Source of the DNA: CAYUVF01 sp964448045
Lineage (GTDB): Bacteria; Bacteroidota; Rhodothermia; Rhodothermales; Salinibacteraceae
NCBI GenBank assembly: GCA_964448045.1
Contig: CAYUVF010000059.1
Span: 1-25,554 of the forward strand
Length of the DNA stretch: 25,554 nucleotides
Direction of reading: 5' to 3'
The notes beneath the pieces were generated by a model, which was not told the DNA's origin, did not search any database, and was given only the letters and a program-made list of their open reading frames with translations. Shown here one piece after another: positions 23,453 through 25,554 of the stretch (the first letter of the stretch is position 1; each line of letters opens with the position of its first letter). The position numbers and the translations under genes were made by a program.

Positions 23453-23480
23453 TTGACATAGAAGCGCTTCCGCCTGATAT
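23453..23480 (+). promoter_or_regulatory. Candidate promoter of the TonB-dependent receptor
   Basis: TTGACA (23453-23458) and TGATAT (23475-23480) with a 16-base spacer look like sigma-70 -35/-10 boxes, 83 bases before the receptor start. An alternative is TATATTTG near 23428-23435, which fits the Bacteroidota -7 pattern TAnnTTTG. The surrounding gap 23311-23562 (252 bases) is A/T-richer than its neighbours; no terminator for the upstream ligase gene was recognised in it. Confidence 0.4.
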
Positions 23481-23562
23481 TTGGTCCACACATATGGAGG
23501 GGCGTTCGAGGAATGGATCGCCCTATGCGTGGTGAGTTCAATTCAGAAGGGGTATTGGGCGA

Positions 23563-25554
23563 ATGAAGAATCCGATTCGATGCATTATTGGTGTTCTTTG
23601 CGTGTGGATATGTCTGGGTGCGGTCCCTGGGGCCGCTCAGCCCGCGAGTGTGAGTGGTATCATCACCGATGCGGGCACGGGAGAGGCGCTGCCCGGTGCC
23701 AACGTTGTCATGACCTCCACGGAGGACGACGGGGTGAGCAAGGGGGCAGCGGCTGGCGTCGATGGGCGATATGAGATCACGCGTCTCGAGCCCGGCACGT
23801 ATGCCGTGCGCGTCCGCTTCATCGGTTACTCGGAGGTGCAGCGGGAGGTGACGCTGGCCTCGGGGGAGAGCCGGACGCTTGATGTTGCGCTGCAGCAGGA
23901 AGATATCGGACTGAATCCGGTGGTGGTGACGGCTTCGCGCCGTCAGGAGAAGGCGCTGGATGCGCCGGCCTCAGTATCGGTGCTGGGCGTCGAGGAGATG
24001 GAGCGCGATCCGGTACCTTCGGCCGCGCTGACGCTGCGTAACACTCCCGGCGTCGACATCGCGCGGGCGGGGCTCGACCGCTATCAGATCTCCCTCCGCG
24101 GGTTTAACTCGGCTTTCGTATCGAAAACGTACGTACTCGTCGACTATCGGCAGACGGTGTCGCCCAGCCTGGGCGTCAACGCGTTCAATAGCATGCCCAT
24201 CTCGCCGATCGACCTGGAGCAGGTAGAAGTCGTACGCGGCCCCGGATCGGCGCTGTACGGGCCGGGCGTGGAGCAGGGGGTGATCCACTTTCTGACGAAG
24301 AGTCCGCTAACGAATCCGGGGACGTCGGTGATGGTCGCCGGAGGGCAGCAGCAGCTCGTGCAGGGGTCGCTCCGGCATGCGGGCGTCATCGGTGAGCGTC
24401 TCGGCTACAAGGTGGTGGGCTACTACAGCACCGGGGAAGACTGGAAGATGGACCCCAACGATCCGGCCGATGCCCAAGTGCTCAATGCCATCGCCCCGGC
24501 TCGTTTGGATGCCGACGGCAACGTGATCGGTGCGCTGACGGGGCGCGACTACGAATCGGAAAGCGGCTACGTAGCCGGGACGCTCGAATACCAGTTCAGC
24601 CCCGAGGTCATGCTGACGGCCACGGGCGGATGGTCTACCGTCACCAATACGAACATCGCCAATACGGGTGAAAACCGGCTGGAGGGCTTTTCGATTGGCT
24701 ACGGCCAGGTGCGCCTGCAAGCGGGTAACCTGTTCGTGCAGGGCTATGCGAACGTGAACGATGCAGGCGACACCTTTTTCTACCGCTCGGGGCTGCCGGT
24801 GGTCGATGAATCGTCGCAGCTTTCGGCACAGGTGCAGTACGACGTGGCCCTGTCGGGCGAGCGGCAGCGCTTCACCGTCGGTGGCGATGCCGAGCGGACG
24901 ATCCCGCGCACCGGCGGTACGATCCACGGGCGCTTCGAAGACCGCGATGAGATTACCGAGCTGGGCGCTTATCTCCAATCCGAAACCGACCTGACGGAGC
25001 AGCTGAGCCTTGTCGTCACCGGCCGCGTGGATTGGGATGATGTCATTGAAAATACCCAGTTCTCTCCCCGGGCGGGGTTGGTGTACAAACTCACGCCCAA
25101 TCACACGGTCCGTACCACGTACAACCGCGCATTCTCTACGCCCGCAGGGGTCAACTTCTTCCTCGATCTGTTCATCGAGGATCAGGGTGCCTTCACCGTG
25201 CGCGGCCGCGGCGCAGTCGACGGGTGGACGTTCGCGGATCAGACGCGCACCTCCAGCTTCATCCCCGGCGTGGATCGCTACGCAGGTGTGGGGATGCCGC
25301 TGCAGGTGGCATACGCCGCGGCCGTCAACGGGTTGACAGGACCCGACGGCCCCTTTCCCGAAGCGCTGCGGCAGGTCTTTCTGAACAAAGACATCTCCGG
25401 ATTCTCCGATGGAGCGCTCGTCGACACCGAGGGCAATCCGGTAGAGGGGGTGCGCGATCTCGACCCCGTCCAGCAGACGGTTACCAACAGCCTCGAAGTG
25501 GGCTACAAGGGCGTCATCGGCGATCGGTGGCTGGTGAGCGTGGATGGCTATTAC
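23563..25554 (+). CDS. TonB-dependent outer-membrane receptor (5' part, runs off the window)
   Basis: The first 664 codons are present and the frame is open at the window end. Residues 1-25 are a signal peptide (core CIIGVLCVWICLGAVPG, cleavage GAA|Q). Residues about 28-112 are a carboxypeptidase-regulatory-like beta-sandwich (SVSGIITDAGTGEALPGANV ... GRYEITRLEPGTYAVRVRFIGY), typical of Bacteroidota receptors. A TonB-box-like LNPVVVTA lies at 117-124. The plug domain runs to about 245 (SVSVLGVEEMERDP, TLRNTPGVDIARAG, IDLEQVEVVRGPGSALYGPG), followed by the start of the beta-barrel. It should import a ligand such as a siderophore, cobalamin or an oligomer; nothing identifies it and no SusD-like or TonB gene is in view. 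AGAAGGGG at 23545-23552, ten bases before the ATG, is a plausible ribosome site. Confidence 0.93.
   Translation, partial: MKNPIRCIIGVLCVWICLGAVPGAAQPASVSGIITDAGTGEALPGANVVMTSTEDDGVSKGAAAGVDGRYEITRLEPGTYAVRVRFIGYSEVQREVTLASGESRTLDVALQQEDIGLNPVVVTASRRQEKALDAPASVSVLGVEEMERDPVPSAALTLRNTPGVDIARAGLDRYQISLRGFNSAFVSKTYVLVDYRQTVSPSLGVNAFNSMPISPIDLEQVEVVRGPGSALYGPGVEQGVIHFLTKSPLTNPGTSVMVAGGQQQLVQGSLRHAGVIGERLGYKVVGYYSTGEDWKMDPNDPADAQVLNAIAPARLDADGNVIGALTGRDYESESGYVAGTLEYQFSPEVMLTATGGWSTVTNTNIANTGENRLEGFSIGYGQVRLQAGNLFVQGYANVNDAGDTFFYRSGLPVVDESSQLSAQVQYDVALSGERQRFTVGGDAERTIPRTGGTIHGRFEDRDEITELGAYLQSETDLTEQLSLVVTGRVDWDDVIENTQFSPRAGLVYKLTPNHTVRTTYNRAFSTPAGVNFFLDLFIEDQGAFTVRGRGAVDGWTFADQTRTSSFIPGVDRYAGVGMPLQVAYAAAVNGLTGPDGPFPEALRQVFLNKDISGFSDGALVDTEGNPVEGVRDLDPVQQTVTNSLEVGYKGVIGDRWLVSVDGYY

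Noticed and set aside
1..25554. CRISPR array, tRNA or rRNA genes, prophage, insertion sequence, defence island or secondary-metabolite cluster
   Set aside because: Looked for regular spacer repeats, tRNA-like cloverleaf ends, transposase or integrase motifs and large modular synthases on both strands; none was seen.

Overview
This window reads as a continuous stretch of ordinary, GC-rich chromosome from a heterotrophic Bacteroidota-like bacterium. The best guess is the Rhodothermia (Salinibacter/Longimonas/Salisaeta-type halophiles). The grounds are an outer-membrane TonB-dependent receptor with an N-terminal carboxypeptidase-regulatory-like domain, an ECF sigma factor of the kinase-linked 'Sig-70_X6' type, the rarity of clear Shine-Dalgarno sites, and somewhat acidic proteins. 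This assignment comes from recognising protein families, not from a search. No rRNA, tRNA, CRISPR array, transposase, integrase or phage gene was seen.

Layout. (1) 19-5227, glyoxylate metabolism: malate synthase A and isocitrate lyase form a two-gene unit with a good terminator. A small exported DUF4168 protein on the opposite strand follows, then a PLP aminotransferase of the alanine/serine-glyoxylate class. (2) 5252-9244, minus strand: an ACAD10/11-type small-molecule phosphotransferase, an HD-domain nucleotidase-like protein, an MddA-like methanethiol S-methyltransferase and a bicovalent-flavin oxidoreductase. (3) 9245-11362, plus strand: a 460-base gene-free stretch, an ECF sigma factor, and a TPR protein that looks like the usual sigma-linked Ser/Thr kinase with its kinase domain missing. 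(4) 11473-19967, a long minus-strand run of catabolic genes: zinc alcohol dehydrogenase, AidB-like acyl-CoA dehydrogenase, alpha/beta hydrolase, ACAD10/11-like acyl-CoA dehydrogenase, SDR, amidase and PaaG-like enoyl-CoA hydratase/isomerase. Interspersed repeats split this run. (5) 20160-23310, plus strand: a membrane-anchored M20 peptidase of the PM20D1 type and a 4-coumarate-CoA-ligase-like acyl-CoA synthetase. (6) 23563 to the end: the first 664 codons of a TonB-dependent receptor.

How the genes may work together. Acyl-CoA synthetase, phosphotransferase, ACAD10/11-like dehydrogenase, SDR and enoyl-CoA hydratase are the enzyme classes used to degrade 4-hydroxy acids through 4-phosphoacyl-CoA (the bacterial lva route and animal ACAD10/ACAD11). 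The acetyl-CoA released would need the glyoxylate shunt encoded at the left end, and the aminotransferase could draw glyoxylate off to glycine. This is inference from gene content; the genes are spread over 18 kb and both strands. The two observations I rate highest are the kinase-less TPR protein behind the ECF sigma factor and this dispersed 4-hydroxyacid gene set.
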